Positions 15,984-24,537 of a stretch of 64,000 nucleotides of DNA are shown in pieces. The stretch spans positions 186,001-250,000 of the forward strand of contig JBFWQA010000004.1 in the NCBI GenBank assembly GCA_050249695.1, in the 5' to 3' direction. Numbering within the stretch: the stretch's first letter is position 1; the number at the start of each line of letters is the position of its first letter. The stretch is from JACKJP01 sp050249695 (lineage in GTDB: Bacteria; Pseudomonadota; Alphaproteobacteria; Rhizobiales; Tepidamorphaceae). The notes beneath the pieces were generated by a model that was not told where the DNA came from, searched no databases, and saw only the letters and a program-made list of their open reading frames with translations. Position numbers and translations under genes: made by a program.

Positions 15984-16661
15984 ATGCTGAGCGTTGTCAT
16001 TCCGACACTGAACGTCGCGGGGAGTCTGCCGTCCGTCCTTCTGGCGCTGTATGAACCGGCGCTGGACGGGCTGGTGCGGCAGGTCGTCATCGCCGATGGC
16101 GGCTCCATTGATGCGACCCTGAAAGTCGCGGACGACGCCGGCTGCGACGTCGTCTCATCGCGGCCGGGCAGGGGCACGCAGCTTGCCGCCGGTGCCCAGA
16201 AGGCGCGCGCCGACTGGCTGCTGTTCCTGCACGCAGATACTGTGCTTCAGCCCGGCTGGGAAGCGGAGGTGCGTCGCTTTGTCGGCCGGCAGGGGCCGGA
16301 AAAGGCGGCCGCGTTCCGGTTTGCCCTCGACGATGATCGCTTGCGGGCGCGGTTGCTCGAATGGGCCGTCGCCCTGCGCGTGCGGATCTTCGCGTTGCCC
16401 TATGGCGATCAGGGGCTCCTCGTCAGCCGCCGTCTGTACGACCGGATCGGCGGCTTTTCGGACATGCCGATCATGGAAGATGTCGATTTCGTCCGCCGCG
16501 TCGGGCGCCGCCGCATGAAGCGCCTGCAGACGAAGGCGGTCACCAGCGCCGAACGCTATGCCGAGAAGGGCTATGCCAGGCGGGTGATCCGCAACGCGGG
16601 GTGTCTGGTGCTCTTTTCGCTGGGGATTTCGCCGGATCTGATCCGCCGCGTCTATGGCTGA
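15984..16661 (+). CDS. Glycosyltransferase family 2, TIGR04283-like
   Basis: A 225-residue GT2 protein starting MLSVVIPTLNVAG, with the nucleotide-binding strand VVIADGGSIDATLKVADDAG, a metal-binding-type HAD motif in WLLFLHADTVLQPGW and GDQGLLVSRRLYDRIGGFSDMPIMEDVDFVRR as the acceptor part. This is the TIGR04283 pattern; the substrate is not known. ATG 15984 follows a GGAG site at five bases; the frame is open upstream to 15792, but that overlaps the radical SAM gene start region and has no similarity. It overlaps the next gene by 8 bases, the usual pairing of TIGR04283 with TIGR04282 proteins. Confidence 0.88.
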   Translation: MLSVVIPTLNVAGSLPSVLLALYEPALDGLVRQVVIADGGSIDATLKVADDAGCDVVSSRPGRGTQLAAGAQKARADWLLFLHADTVLQPGWEAEVRRFVGRQGPEKAAAFRFALDDDRLRARLLEWAVALRVRIFALPYGDQGLLVSRRLYDRIGGFSDMPIMEDVDFVRRVGRRRMKRLQTKAVTSAERYAEKGYARRVIRNAGCLVLFSLGISPDLIRRVYG

Positions 16662-17259
16662 GATGAAGCCCTCCCTTGTCGTGATGGCGCGCGAGCCGGT
16701 CATGGGCCGGGTCAAGACGCGGCTGGCACGCGCTGTCGGCGCGGCCGAGGCACTGCGCTTCTACCGTGCCAATCTTGCCGCGATGCTGCGGCAACTGAGC
16801 TCGCCGCGTTGGCGGACCGTCCTTGCCGTCACACCTGACGACGCCGATCAGGGCGCGCTGCCCGCTCTCGGCGTCGACCTTCTTGCGGGGCAGGGCCCGG
16901 GCGATCTCGGCGCAAGGATGCAGCGCCAGTTCGATACGCTGCCGCCCGGCCCGGTCGTGATCGTCGGCAGCGACATTCCCGGTATCCGGCAGGCCGATAT
17001 TGTGGCGGCCTTTGGCGTCCTCGGCGGCCACGACGCCGCCATCGGTCCCTCGCCGGACGGCGGCTTCTGGCTGATCGGCCTGAAGCGCTTTCCCAGAATC
17101 CCCCGGATATTCGGCGGCGTGCGCATGTCGAGCGAAGCTGCCTATGCGGATACCCGGTCGGCACTCGCGGGGCTGAGGGTCGCACAGATGCGGTCGCTCG
17201 AGGACGTCGATGATCTGGAGACCTTCCGCCGGTGGCGCGGCCGCCGGCCCGGGTCCTGA
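16654..17259 (+). CDS. TIGR04282/DUF2064 family glycosyltransferase-like protein
   Basis: A 201-residue protein of the DUF2064 family, a nucleotidyl-/glycosyltransferase fold related to CofC and MobA. Seen motifs are VMAREPVMGRVKTRLARAVG near the N-terminus, VIVGSDIPGIRQADIVAAF and AAIGPSPDGGFWLIGLKR. It is co-translated with the preceding GT2 gene (8-base overlap). In some bacteria this pair is linked to modified-sugar or arsenosugar synthesis, but nothing in this window shows that pathway, so the substrate remains open. It converges on moaB with a two-base gap. Confidence 0.87.
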   Translation: MAEMKPSLVVMAREPVMGRVKTRLARAVGAAEALRFYRANLAAMLRQLSSPRWRTVLAVTPDDADQGALPALGVDLLAGQGPGDLGARMQRQFDTLPPGPVVIVGSDIPGIRQADIVAAFGVLGGHDAAIGPSPDGGFWLIGLKRFPRIPRIFGGVRMSSEAAYADTRSALAGLRVAQMRSLEDVDDLETFRRWRGRRPGS

Positions 17260-17261
17260 CC

Positions 17262-17807
17262 CTAATTGCCGCGCTTCAGATGTTCGTCGAGCCGCGGCAT
17301 GATCTCCACGAAATTGCAGGGCCGGTGCCGGTAGTCGAACTGCGCCTGCAGAATGCCGTCCCAGGCGTCCCTGCAGGCGCCGGGCGAGCCCGGCAGAACG
17401 AAGATGTAGGTCGCGCCGGCAACGCCCGCCGTCGCCCGGCTCTGGATGGTCGAGATGCCGATCTTTTCGCGCGAGATCATGTGAAAGACGACCGAAAATC
17501 CGTCCATGCGTTTCTCAAAGAGCGGCTCCACGGCCTCCGGCGTCACGTCGCGGCCGGTAAAGCCGGTGCCGCCGGTGGTGATGACGACGTCGATGTCCGG
17601 CGCGGCGATCCATTCTCTGACCACCGCCCGGATATCCTCGATCTCGTCACGGCACACGCGCCGGTCGACAAGCTGGTGGCCGGCCTCCGCGATCCTTCCC
17701 GCGAGCGTGTCGCCTGAACGATCCTCTTCCAGCGAACGGGTGTCGGAGACCGTGAGCACGGCGATGCGCACGGGGATGAAGGGGCGCGTCTCGTCGATCC
17801 GGCTCAT
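17262..17807 (-). CDS. moaB: Molybdenum cofactor biosynthesis protein B
   Basis: MoaB belongs to the MoaB/MogA family, which adenylylates molybdopterin before metal insertion. The 181-residue protein has IAVLTVSDTRSLEEDRSGD, the nucleotide-binding TTGGTGFTGRDVTPEA loop, ISREKIGISTIQSRATAG and VLPGSPGACRDAWDGIL. The ATG at 17807 overlaps the uracil-DNA glycosylase stop (ATGA), so the two are translationally coupled. No other molybdenum cofactor gene is in the window. Confidence 0.95.
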   Translation of the reverse strand: MSRIDETRPFIPVRIAVLTVSDTRSLEEDRSGDTLAGRIAEAGHQLVDRRVCRDEIEDIRAVVREWIAAPDIDVVITTGGTGFTGRDVTPEAVEPLFEKRMDGFSVVFHMISREKIGISTIQSRATAGVAGATYIFVLPGSPGACRDAWDGILQAQFDYRHRPCNFVEIMPRLDEHLKRGN

Positions 17808-18562
17808 GCGCTCTTCGCCTCTTCTTCCAGCTTGCGTCGAACCGACAGCATGTCGCGCCAGGCGAATTTCTTCTGCCCCGGCTGCCGCAGCAGATATGCC
17901 GGATGCAGCGCCGCGATCGCGGGAATGCTCCTTCCTCCGGCCTCGATCTCGAACCACCGCCCGCGCAATTTGGTTATCCCTTCTTTGCGGCCGGTCAGGG
18001 TCTGCGCGGCAACGGCGCCGAGCAGCACGATGACGTCGGGCGCGACGATCTCGATCTGGCGGTTCAGGAACGGCCGGCACGCGGTGGTTTCTTCCGGCGT
18101 CGGCGTGCGGTTGCCCGGCGGGCGCCAGAACACGCAATTGGTGATGTAAACCGAGGTGCGGTCGTGGCCGATGGCCATCAGCATCCTGTCGAGCAATTGT
18201 CCGGCCCGGCCGACGAAAGGCTTGCCCTGCAGGTCCTCTTCGCGGCCCGGTCCTTCGCCGATCAGCATGAGGCGGGCGGTGGCGACTCCGTCGCTGAGGC
18301 AAAGCCGGCTTGCCGTCTTCTTCAGCGTGCATCCGTCGAACGCCTCAAGCAGCCGGGCGAGTTCGGGTATCGATCCGGCCCTCGCCGCAATGGCTTCGAT
18401 ATCTTCGGGAGCCTCGACAGGCCCCCGGGCAGGCGCGGCAGGGTTCGACTTCGGCGCAGCCATCTCGGCCCGGCGATCGAGCGCGACCTCGCCGATCGCC
18501 TCGTCGGCGCCGGCTTCGGCCTGCCAGCGCAGGATGGCCGAATAGGCCTGGCTGCGGTTCAT
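17804..18562 (-). CDS. Uracil-DNA glycosylase, family 4-like
   Basis: A 252-residue glycosylase that starts base excision repair by removing uracil from DNA. It has motif A in LMLIGEGPGREEDLQGKPFVGRAGQLLDRML, the YITNCVFWRPPGNRTPTPEETTACRPFL segment and the C-terminal HPAYLL motif. Compared with classical 4Fe-4S family 4 enzymes, the first ligand region reads FDGC rather than CxxC and the usual cysteine before RPP is tryptophan, so the cluster may be absent or altered; similar sequences occur in other alphaproteobacteria. ATG 18562 (MNRSQAYS) is preferred; the frame is open to 18727. It is coupled to moaB. Confidence 0.88.
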   Translation of the reverse strand: MNRSQAYSAILRWQAEAGADEAIGEVALDRRAEMAAPKSNPAAPARGPVEAPEDIEAIAARAGSIPELARLLEAFDGCTLKKTASRLCLSDGVATARLMLIGEGPGREEDLQGKPFVGRAGQLLDRMLMAIGHDRTSVYITNCVFWRPPGNRTPTPEETTACRPFLNRQIEIVAPDVIVLLGAVAAQTLTGRKEGITKLRGRWFEIEAGGRSIPAIAALHPAYLLRQPGQKKFAWRDMLSVRRKLEEEAKSA

Positions 18563-18694
18563 CGTAGTCAATCGCTGGTCCTGCAAGCGGTCGTCGCGCG
18601 CGTTCATTCGGGTGGAGAGGCGAACTCTCGCATGGCCGCCGCCAGGCGTCCAGCATCCGACATCATGCGCAATCCCGTCCCGCGCGTGGCGATT

Positions 18695-18723
18695 TTGCTC
18701 TTTTTCTGAATCTATTCTATAGC
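18695..18723 (+). promoter_or_regulatory. Candidate promoter for the ETF-ubiquinone oxidoreductase gene
   Basis: TTGCTC (18695-18700), a 17-base spacer and TATAGC (18718-18723) lie in an AT-rich stretch of the 220-base gap between the divergent UDG and ETF-QO genes. The start of transcription would be near 18730, leaving a leader of about 50 bases. This is a pattern match only. Confidence 0.4.
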
Positions 18724-18782
18724 CCAAGGCTAATTTGGTTAGTTACACATACGGTTTCGACCGATACGTCCGAGGAAGAACA

Positions 18783-20459
18783 ATGAGTGAAGAAGGCGCA
18801 ATGGCCGAACGCGAACAGATGGAATTCGACGTCGTCATCGTCGGCGCCGGCCCCGCGGGCCTGTCGGCGGCGATTCGGCTCAAGCAGCTTGCCGCCGAGA
18901 AGGGCGAGGACATCTCCGTCGTCGTGCTGGAGAAGGGCTCGGAAGTCGGCGCGCACATCCTGTCCGGCGCGGTCGTCGATCCCGTTGGCATCGACCGCCT
19001 GCTGCCCGGCTGGCGCGAGGAGCAGGATCACCCCTTCAAGACCGAGGTGACGGTCGACAAGTTCCTCTATCTCGGCCAATCCGGCTCGATCCGGCTTCCC
19101 AATTTCGCCATGCCGCCGCTGATGAACAACCACGGCAACTATGTCGTGAGCCTCGGCAATGTTTGCCGCTGGCTCGCCGGCAAGGCCGAGGCGCTGGGCG
19201 TCGAAATCTACCCCGGCTTCGCGGCGGCCGAGGTGCTCTATGACGAGAATGGCGCGGTGCTCGGCGTCGCCACCGGCGACATGGGCGTCGGCAAGAGCGG
19301 CGAGCACAAGGACGGCTACATGCGGGGCATGGAGCTGCGCGCCAAATACACCCTCATCGGCGAGGGCGTGCGCGGCTCGCTGGCCAAGGGGCTGATCGAA
19401 AAGTTCAATCTTTCCGAGGGCCGGTCACCGCAGAAATTCGGCCTCGGCATCAAGGAGCTCTGGCAGGTCGACCCGTCAAAGCATCAGCCGGGGCTCGTCC
19501 AGCATTCCTTCGGCTGGCCGCTCGACAATTCCACCGGCGGTGGTTCGTTCCTCTATCACCTTGAGGACAACCAGGTGGTCGTCGGCTTCGTCGTCCATCT
19601 CAACTACAAGAACCCCTGGCTTTCGCCGTTCCAGGAATTCCAGCGCTTCAAGATGCACCCGGATATCCGCGGCACGTTCGAGGGCGGCAAGCGCCTTTCC
19701 TATGGCGGGCGCGCGATCACCGAGGGCGGCTGGCAGTCCGTGCCGAAGGTCAGCTTCCCGGGCGGCGCGCTGATCGGATGTTCCGCCGGCTTCGTCAACG
19801 TGCCGCGCATCAAGGGCAGCCACAACGCGGTGCTGTCGGGCATGCTGACCGCCGAACATGTCGCCGCCGCGCTGGCCGAGGGCCGCGCCCATGACGAACT
19901 GATGGGCCTGGACGAGGCCTGGCGCGCCTCCGAGATCGGCAAGGATCTCAAGAGGGTCCGCAATGTGAAGCCCCTCTGGTCCAAATTCGGCACGCTCGCC
20001 GGCGTGATCCTCGGCGGGCTCGACATGTGGACCAATACGCTCGGCTTCTCGTTTTTCGGCACGATGGGACACGGCAAGGCGGACTTCGCCACGCTGAAGC
20101 CCGCCGATACGCAGAAGAAGATCGACTATCCCAAACCCGACGGCGTGCTCACCTTCGACAAGCTCTCCTCCGTCTTCCTGTCCAACACCAATCATGAGGA
20201 GGATCAGCCGGTCCACCTCAAGGTCAGGGACATGGCGCTGCAGGAGAGGTCCGAGTGGGAGGTCTATGCCGGACCTTCCAGCCGCTATTGCCCGGCCGGC
20301 GTGTATGAGTGGGTCGGCGTGGAGGAGGGCGATCCGAAATTCGTGATCAACGCGCAGAACTGCGTCCATTGCAAAACCTGCGACATCAAGGACCCCAACC
20401 AGAACATCAACTGGACGGTGCCGGAGGGTGGCGGCGGACCCAACTACCCGAACATGTAG
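18783..20459 (+). CDS. Electron transfer flavoprotein-ubiquinone oxidoreductase
   Basis: ETF-QO passes electrons from acyl-CoA dehydrogenases, via ETF, into the membrane quinone pool. The 558-residue protein has the FAD-binding DVVIVGAGPAGLSAAIRL at the N-terminus, LEKGSEVGAHILSGAVVDP, a ubiquinone-binding middle part (GCSAGFVNVPRIKGSHNAVLSGMLTAEHVA) and the C-terminal 4Fe-4S ferredoxin-type domain with CPAGVYEW and NAQNCVHCKTCDIKDPNQNINWTVPEGGGGPNY. ATG 18783 is preceded by AGGAAGAAC; the frame opens at 18735 without a good site. It is monocistronic, and likely serves the acyl-CoA dehydrogenase at 55.1 kb. Confidence 0.97.
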   Translation: MSEEGAMAEREQMEFDVVIVGAGPAGLSAAIRLKQLAAEKGEDISVVVLEKGSEVGAHILSGAVVDPVGIDRLLPGWREEQDHPFKTEVTVDKFLYLGQSGSIRLPNFAMPPLMNNHGNYVVSLGNVCRWLAGKAEALGVEIYPGFAAAEVLYDENGAVLGVATGDMGVGKSGEHKDGYMRGMELRAKYTLIGEGVRGSLAKGLIEKFNLSEGRSPQKFGLGIKELWQVDPSKHQPGLVQHSFGWPLDNSTGGGSFLYHLEDNQVVVGFVVHLNYKNPWLSPFQEFQRFKMHPDIRGTFEGGKRLSYGGRAITEGGWQSVPKVSFPGGALIGCSAGFVNVPRIKGSHNAVLSGMLTAEHVAAALAEGRAHDELMGLDEAWRASEIGKDLKRVRNVKPLWSKFGTLAGVILGGLDMWTNTLGFSFFGTMGHGKADFATLKPADTQKKIDYPKPDGVLTFDKLSSVFLSNTNHEEDQPVHLKVRDMALQERSEWEVYAGPSSRYCPAGVYEWVGVEEGDPKFVINAQNCVHCKTCDIKDPNQNINWTVPEGGGGPNYPNM

Positions 20460-20608
20460 GGCGAACAGGTCGGCGGACATGCGGGGTCTGTCGACGCCGG
20501 TTGCGGCACCGCCCCAATTGGGCCATGCTTCTTCATTCTAGTCGTGCTCGGCGCCGCGTCGCCGTCGGCGCGCCTTCGGGATGATGATTGGGGAGACGAT
20601 CGTTCTCT

Positions 20609-22345
20609 ATGCGGAATTCTGTCCTTCGCCGTACGGCCTTGGCCGCGCTGATCAGTCTGGCGGGGCTGTTGCCTCTGCATCCGGCGGGGGCGGGAGAATC
20701 CGTCGAGCCCCTCGTCGGCCACACCTTTTCGGGCAATTACCTCGCCGGCCGGCTCGCCTACAGCGTCAAGGATACGGTCGCCGCCGCGACCTTTTTCCGT
20801 AGCGCGCTGTCGCTCGACGACAGCACTGCGCTCTATGACGACACCTTGCGGCTGGAGATGGAGGCCGGGCACGAGGAGCAGGCCGCCGCGCTCGCGCAAC
20901 GGATGATCAAGAACGATCAGACGAACCGGCTCGCCCGCGTGGTCCTTGCTGTGCGTGCGATGCGCAGCCGGCAATATGGCGAGGTGCGCAAGCATCTCGC
21001 CGAGACTTCGGGCAACCCGCTGGCCGATCTTACCGCCGGCCTCGTCACCGCATGGACCTATGCCGGTGCCCGCGACGCCAAGGGTGTCGCCGCCGCGATC
21101 GACGCGATCGCCGAGAATGGCTCCAACGACATTGCCAAGCTCAAGGCCTACCACGCCGGCCTCATCGCCGAGATGCTTGGCGACCGGCAAAAGGCCGAAG
21201 CGCAATATGCCAAGGCCTATGATCCGGAGAACAAGGTATTGCGGGTCGCCCAGGCCTATGCGCGCGCGCTCATGGCCAACGGCAAGGCGGAGGCCGCCCG
21301 GGGCATCCTCAACGGGTTCAGCGAGGTGGTTCCGAGCCATCCGCTCATCGAGCAGGCGCTGGCCTCGGTCGCGGCCGGCCGGGTGCCGCAGAGCGATATA
21401 CTGACCGCGCAGGACGGTGCGGCCGAGGTCTTCTACGGTCTCGGCGCGGCGCTCGGCCATGATGCCGCCGACGGTCTCGGCATGATCTATCTGCAGCTGT
21501 CCATGATGCTGAAGCCGGAGTTTCCGCTCGCCCTGCTCACGCTTGCCAACTACCTGGAGGGCAATGAGGATTACGAGCGGGCCATCGAGGTCTATGACCG
21601 TGTGCCCCCGGCTTCGGCTCTCGCCTACAGCGTGGCGATTGCCCGCGCCCGCGATCTGGCTGATCTGGACCGCGTGGACGAGGCGGTGGATGCGTTGAAG
21701 AAGCTCTCTTCGGCGGAGCCCGACAAACGCGAGGCGGCGGTCGCGCTGGGCGATGTTCTGCGCGATGCCGAGCGCTTCGGAGAAGCCGCCGTCGCCTATT
21801 CGACTGCCATCGACCGGGCCGCGCCGATCGATCGGGGCAGCTGGGTCCTGTTCTATTTCCGGGGCATGTCCTACGAGCGCGCGAAGGACTGGCCCAAAGC
21901 CGAGGCCGATCTTGAAAAGGCCCTCGAACTGGAGCCGGACCACCCCTTCGTCCTGAACTATCTCGGCTATTCCTGGGTCGATCAGGGGCTTCACCTCGAC
22001 AAGGCGCTGAAGATGATCGAGAAGGCCGTCGAACTGCGGCCCAATGACGGTTATATCGTCGACAGTCTCGGCTGGGCCTACTACCGGCTCGGCCGTTGGG
22101 AGGAAGCGGTCACCCAGCTTGAGCGGGCGGTGCAGCTTCGTCCCCAGGACCCGATCCTCAACGATCATCTGGGCGACGCCTACTGGCGGGCCGGCAGGCG
22201 GGTCGAGGCGCGGTTCCAGTGGAATCATGCGCGCGATCTCGACCCTGACGCAGATACGCTGGCAGCGATTCTCAAGAAGATCGAAGCCGGCCTGCCCGAT
22301 GACCCGGGAGCAACCCGCGCGGCCAAGAACGGCGATGGGAAATAA
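20609..22345 (+). CDS. Exported tetratricopeptide-repeat protein
   Basis: A 578-residue TPR protein with a signal peptide (MRNSVLRRTALAALISLAGLL...AGA). From about residue 40 there are helix-turn-helix repeats throughout, clearest near the C-terminus, where consecutive 34-residue units read GSWVLFYFRGMSYERAKDWPKAEADLEKALELEPDHPFVLNYLGYSW, LDKALKMIEKAVELRPNDGYIVDSLGWAYYRLGRWEEAV and QLERAVQLRPQDP. It likely acts as an envelope scaffold; partner unknown. ATG 20609 is used; a TTG at 20588 is in frame. Its stop lies inside the ispE start (11-base overlap), a pairing seen in other alphaproteobacteria. Confidence 0.9.
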   Translation: MRNSVLRRTALAALISLAGLLPLHPAGAGESVEPLVGHTFSGNYLAGRLAYSVKDTVAAATFFRSALSLDDSTALYDDTLRLEMEAGHEEQAAALAQRMIKNDQTNRLARVVLAVRAMRSRQYGEVRKHLAETSGNPLADLTAGLVTAWTYAGARDAKGVAAAIDAIAENGSNDIAKLKAYHAGLIAEMLGDRQKAEAQYAKAYDPENKVLRVAQAYARALMANGKAEAARGILNGFSEVVPSHPLIEQALASVAAGRVPQSDILTAQDGAAEVFYGLGAALGHDAADGLGMIYLQLSMMLKPEFPLALLTLANYLEGNEDYERAIEVYDRVPPASALAYSVAIARARDLADLDRVDEAVDALKKLSSAEPDKREAAVALGDVLRDAERFGEAAVAYSTAIDRAAPIDRGSWVLFYFRGMSYERAKDWPKAEADLEKALELEPDHPFVLNYLGYSWVDQGLHLDKALKMIEKAVELRPNDGYIVDSLGWAYYRLGRWEEAVTQLERAVQLRPQDPILNDHLGDAYWRAGRRVEARFQWNHARDLDPDADTLAAILKKIEAGLPDDPGATRAAKNGDGK

Positions 22346-23213
22346 AGGTCTTGGCGGCGAGTTCGCGGCCGCCAAGGTCAACCTCGCCCTTCATGTCATA
22401 GGTCAGATCGCCGACGGCTATCACGAACTGGAAACGCTCGTCGTCTTCGCCGATATCGGCGACCGGCTGAGCGTCGTCGATCACGAAGGCGCGGGCGACA
22501 CTTTCGGCGTCAGCGGCCCCTTCGCAGCCGACGTGCCCGCCGGCGGCGGCAATCTGGCCGTTGCCGCCCTGCGGGCGATGCGGCAGCTGGTCGACCTGCC
22601 GCCGCTCTCGCTCTCGCTGGAAAAGAACCTCCCCGTAGCGTCGGGCATGGGCGGCGGATCGGCGGATGCGGCCGCCACCCTCAGGGCACTGGCGCGGCGG
22701 ACAGGGCTGCCGCTTGACGACCCCCGGCTCCAGCAATGCGCGCGTCAGCTGGGCGCCGACGTTCCCATGTGCCTTGCCTCGCGTCCGGCGATCGCCCGGG
22801 GGCGGGGGGAGCGCCTTTCCTTTCTGCCCGGCCTGCCGGCGCTGAGCGCGGTGCTTGTCAATCCCGGCGTCGGCGTTTCGACGCCGGACGTCTTTCGCGC
22901 GCTGCAACGCAGGGAAAATCCGCCGCTTCCGCCGCTGCCGGACCCCCTGAGCGCGGAATCGCTGATCGACTGGCTGCGCCAGACGAGAAACGACCTTGAA
23001 GCCCCTGCGGCCCGCATCGCCCCAAGGGTCGGCGAGGCAATCGAGGCGCTGGACGCTCTCGATGGCTGCCTTCTGTCCCGGATGACCGGGTCGGGCGCGA
23101 CATGCTTCGGGCTGTTTGCCGATGCTGATAGCGCCGGACGCGCCGCCGCGCGGCTGGCGGCGGCAAGGCCCGGCTGGTGGTGCAGATCCGCCGGACTTTT
23201 AGGGTATCAGTGA
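22335..23213 (+). CDS. ispE: 4-diphosphocytidyl-2-C-methyl-D-erythritol kinase
   Basis: IspE phosphorylates CDP-ME in the MEP isoprenoid pathway. The 292-residue GHMP kinase shows the N-terminal AKVNLALHVIGQIADGYHELETLVVFADIGD, the ATP-binding glycine loop LPVASGMGGGSADAAATLRAL, and the late SRMTGSGATCFGLF motif. The ATG at 22335 overlaps the end of the TPR gene by 11 bases, so translation is coupled. Its 3' end overlaps the convergent polyprenyl synthase gene by seven bases, placing two consecutive isoprenoid genes tail to tail. Confidence 0.96.
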   Translation: MGNKGLGGEFAAAKVNLALHVIGQIADGYHELETLVVFADIGDRLSVVDHEGAGDTFGVSGPFAADVPAGGGNLAVAALRAMRQLVDLPPLSLSLEKNLPVASGMGGGSADAAATLRALARRTGLPLDDPRLQQCARQLGADVPMCLASRPAIARGRGERLSFLPGLPALSAVLVNPGVGVSTPDVFRALQRRENPPLPPLPDPLSAESLIDWLRQTRNDLEAPAARIAPRVGEAIEALDALDGCLLSRMTGSGATCFGLFADADSAGRAAARLAAARPGWWCRSAGLLGYQ

Positions 23214-24223
23214 ACGCGGCTGACGCAGAATGCCACCGCATCGAGCAGCGCGGCGCGATGTGGTCCTTCCGGGAAGATCGCCAGCGCGTCGGCGGCGATC
23301 GCGCCGTAGTGACGGGCGCGCTCCACCGTATCGTCGATCGCCTTGTGGCGCCGCAGCACCGCTATGGCGCGATCCAGATCCTCGTCGCTGACGTCCCGTT
23401 CGACGAGCGTTCGTTTCCAGAAGAGCCTCTCGTCCGGAGTGCCGCGCCGGTAGGCGAGCAGGACGGGCATCGTCACCTTGCCCTCGCGCAGATCGTCGCC
23501 CACCCGCTTTCCGAGCTGCTTCTGCTTGCCCGAATAGTCGAGGGCGTCGTCGATCAGCTGGAAGGCAAGGCCGAGATTTGTGCCGAACGACCGCATCGCG
23601 GCGCGCTCTTCCGCGCCCTTGCCGGCGACGATCGGCCCGACTTCCGAAGCCGCCGAAAAAAGCGCCGCCGTCTTGGCGCGGATGACCGCGAGATATTCGT
23701 CCTCCGTCGTTGCGAGATTTTGCGCTGTCGTCAGCTGCATCACCTCGCCCTCGGCGATGATGGAGGCGGCCTGGGACAGGACGGCGAGAGCGTCGAGCGA
23801 GCCGACCTCGACCATCATCTGGAATGCCTGTCCGAGCAGGAAGTCGCCTACCAGAACGCTCGCCTGATTGCCCCAGACCATGCGCGCGGACGGCTTGCCG
23901 CGCCGCAGATCGCTCTCGTCGACCACGTCGTCGTGCAGCAGCGTCGCCGTGTGCATGAACTCGACGCTCGCGGCGAGCTTGACGTGACCCTCACCGGCAT
24001 AGGCGCACATTTCCGCCGCGGCGATGGTCAGCATGGGACGCAGCCGCTTGCCGCCGGAATCGATCAGGTGTTTGGCGAGTTCGGGGATCAGTTCGACATC
24101 GGACCCGGCCTTTTCCAGGATAAGGGAATTGACCCTCGCCATGCCGGGCGCGACGATGTCGCTGAGGGGCTTGAGCCCCCTTTCGGCACTGGCAGGATTC
24201 TCGAACGATATGACGACGGCCAA
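23207..24223 (-). CDS. Long-chain polyprenyl diphosphate synthase (IspB-type)
   Basis: An all-trans prenyl diphosphate synthase of 338 residues that builds the quinone side chain, probably octaprenyl or decaprenyl. The first aspartate-rich motif is in TATLLHDDVVDESDLRRGKPS and the second in LAFQLIDDALDYSG; GGKRLRPMLTIAAAE holds the IPP-binding arginine region. I start at TTG 24223, which gives MAVVISFENPASAERGLKPL, the N-terminus expected from alphaproteobacterial homologues, with GGAGA nine bases upstream; the frame extends to another TTG at 24283. Divergent from the DUF2007 gene. Product chain length cannot be read from the sequence with certainty. Confidence 0.93.
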   Translation of the reverse strand: MAVVISFENPASAERGLKPLSDIVAPGMARVNSLILEKAGSDVELIPELAKHLIDSGGKRLRPMLTIAAAEMCAYAGEGHVKLAASVEFMHTATLLHDDVVDESDLRRGKPSARMVWGNQASVLVGDFLLGQAFQMMVEVGSLDALAVLSQAASIIAEGEVMQLTTAQNLATTEDEYLAVIRAKTAALFSAASEVGPIVAGKGAEERAAMRSFGTNLGLAFQLIDDALDYSGKQKQLGKRVGDDLREGKVTMPVLLAYRRGTPDERLFWKRTLVERDVSDEDLDRAIAVLRRHKAIDDTVERARHYGAIAADALAIFPEGPHRAALLDAVAFCVSRVH

Positions 24224-24321
24224 TTTCAGCTTTCTCCGGTTCGGGCTAGCGGCGACTTTAGGAGCGGCAGGCCTGTCCGGCAAGCCTGCGGCCTTGTTCC
24301 CGCGTGCGGCGGAATGGCGCC

Positions 24322-24537
24322 ATGATTGAGATCATGCGCAGCAACAACTTCGTCGAATTGTCGCTGGCGCAGTCGCTGCTGACCGAAGCCGGCATCGTCC
24401 ATTTTCTGGCCGATCAGAACATGAGCATCATGGAAGGGTCGCTCGGTGTCCTGCCGCGCCGCCTGATGGTGGAGCGCGCGCGCGCCGAAGAGGCTCGAAA
24501 GATATTGCGCGACGCCGATATCAACGATGTCGTCTGA
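24322..24537 (+). CDS. DUF2007 family protein
   Basis: A 71-residue protein with EIMRSNNFVELSLAQSLLTEAGI followed by LPRRLMVERARAEEARKIL, the layout of the DUF2007 ('putative signal transducing') family, whose function is not established. ATG 24322 is chosen over GTG 24304. The stop codon lies within the start of the methyltransferase gene (11-base overlap), so the two are translated together; a DUF2007 gene followed by a TrmN6-like gene is a recurring pair in alphaproteobacteria. Confidence 0.85.
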   Translation: MIEIMRSNNFVELSLAQSLLTEAGIVHFLADQNMSIMEGSLGVLPRRLMVERARAEEARKILRDADINDVV

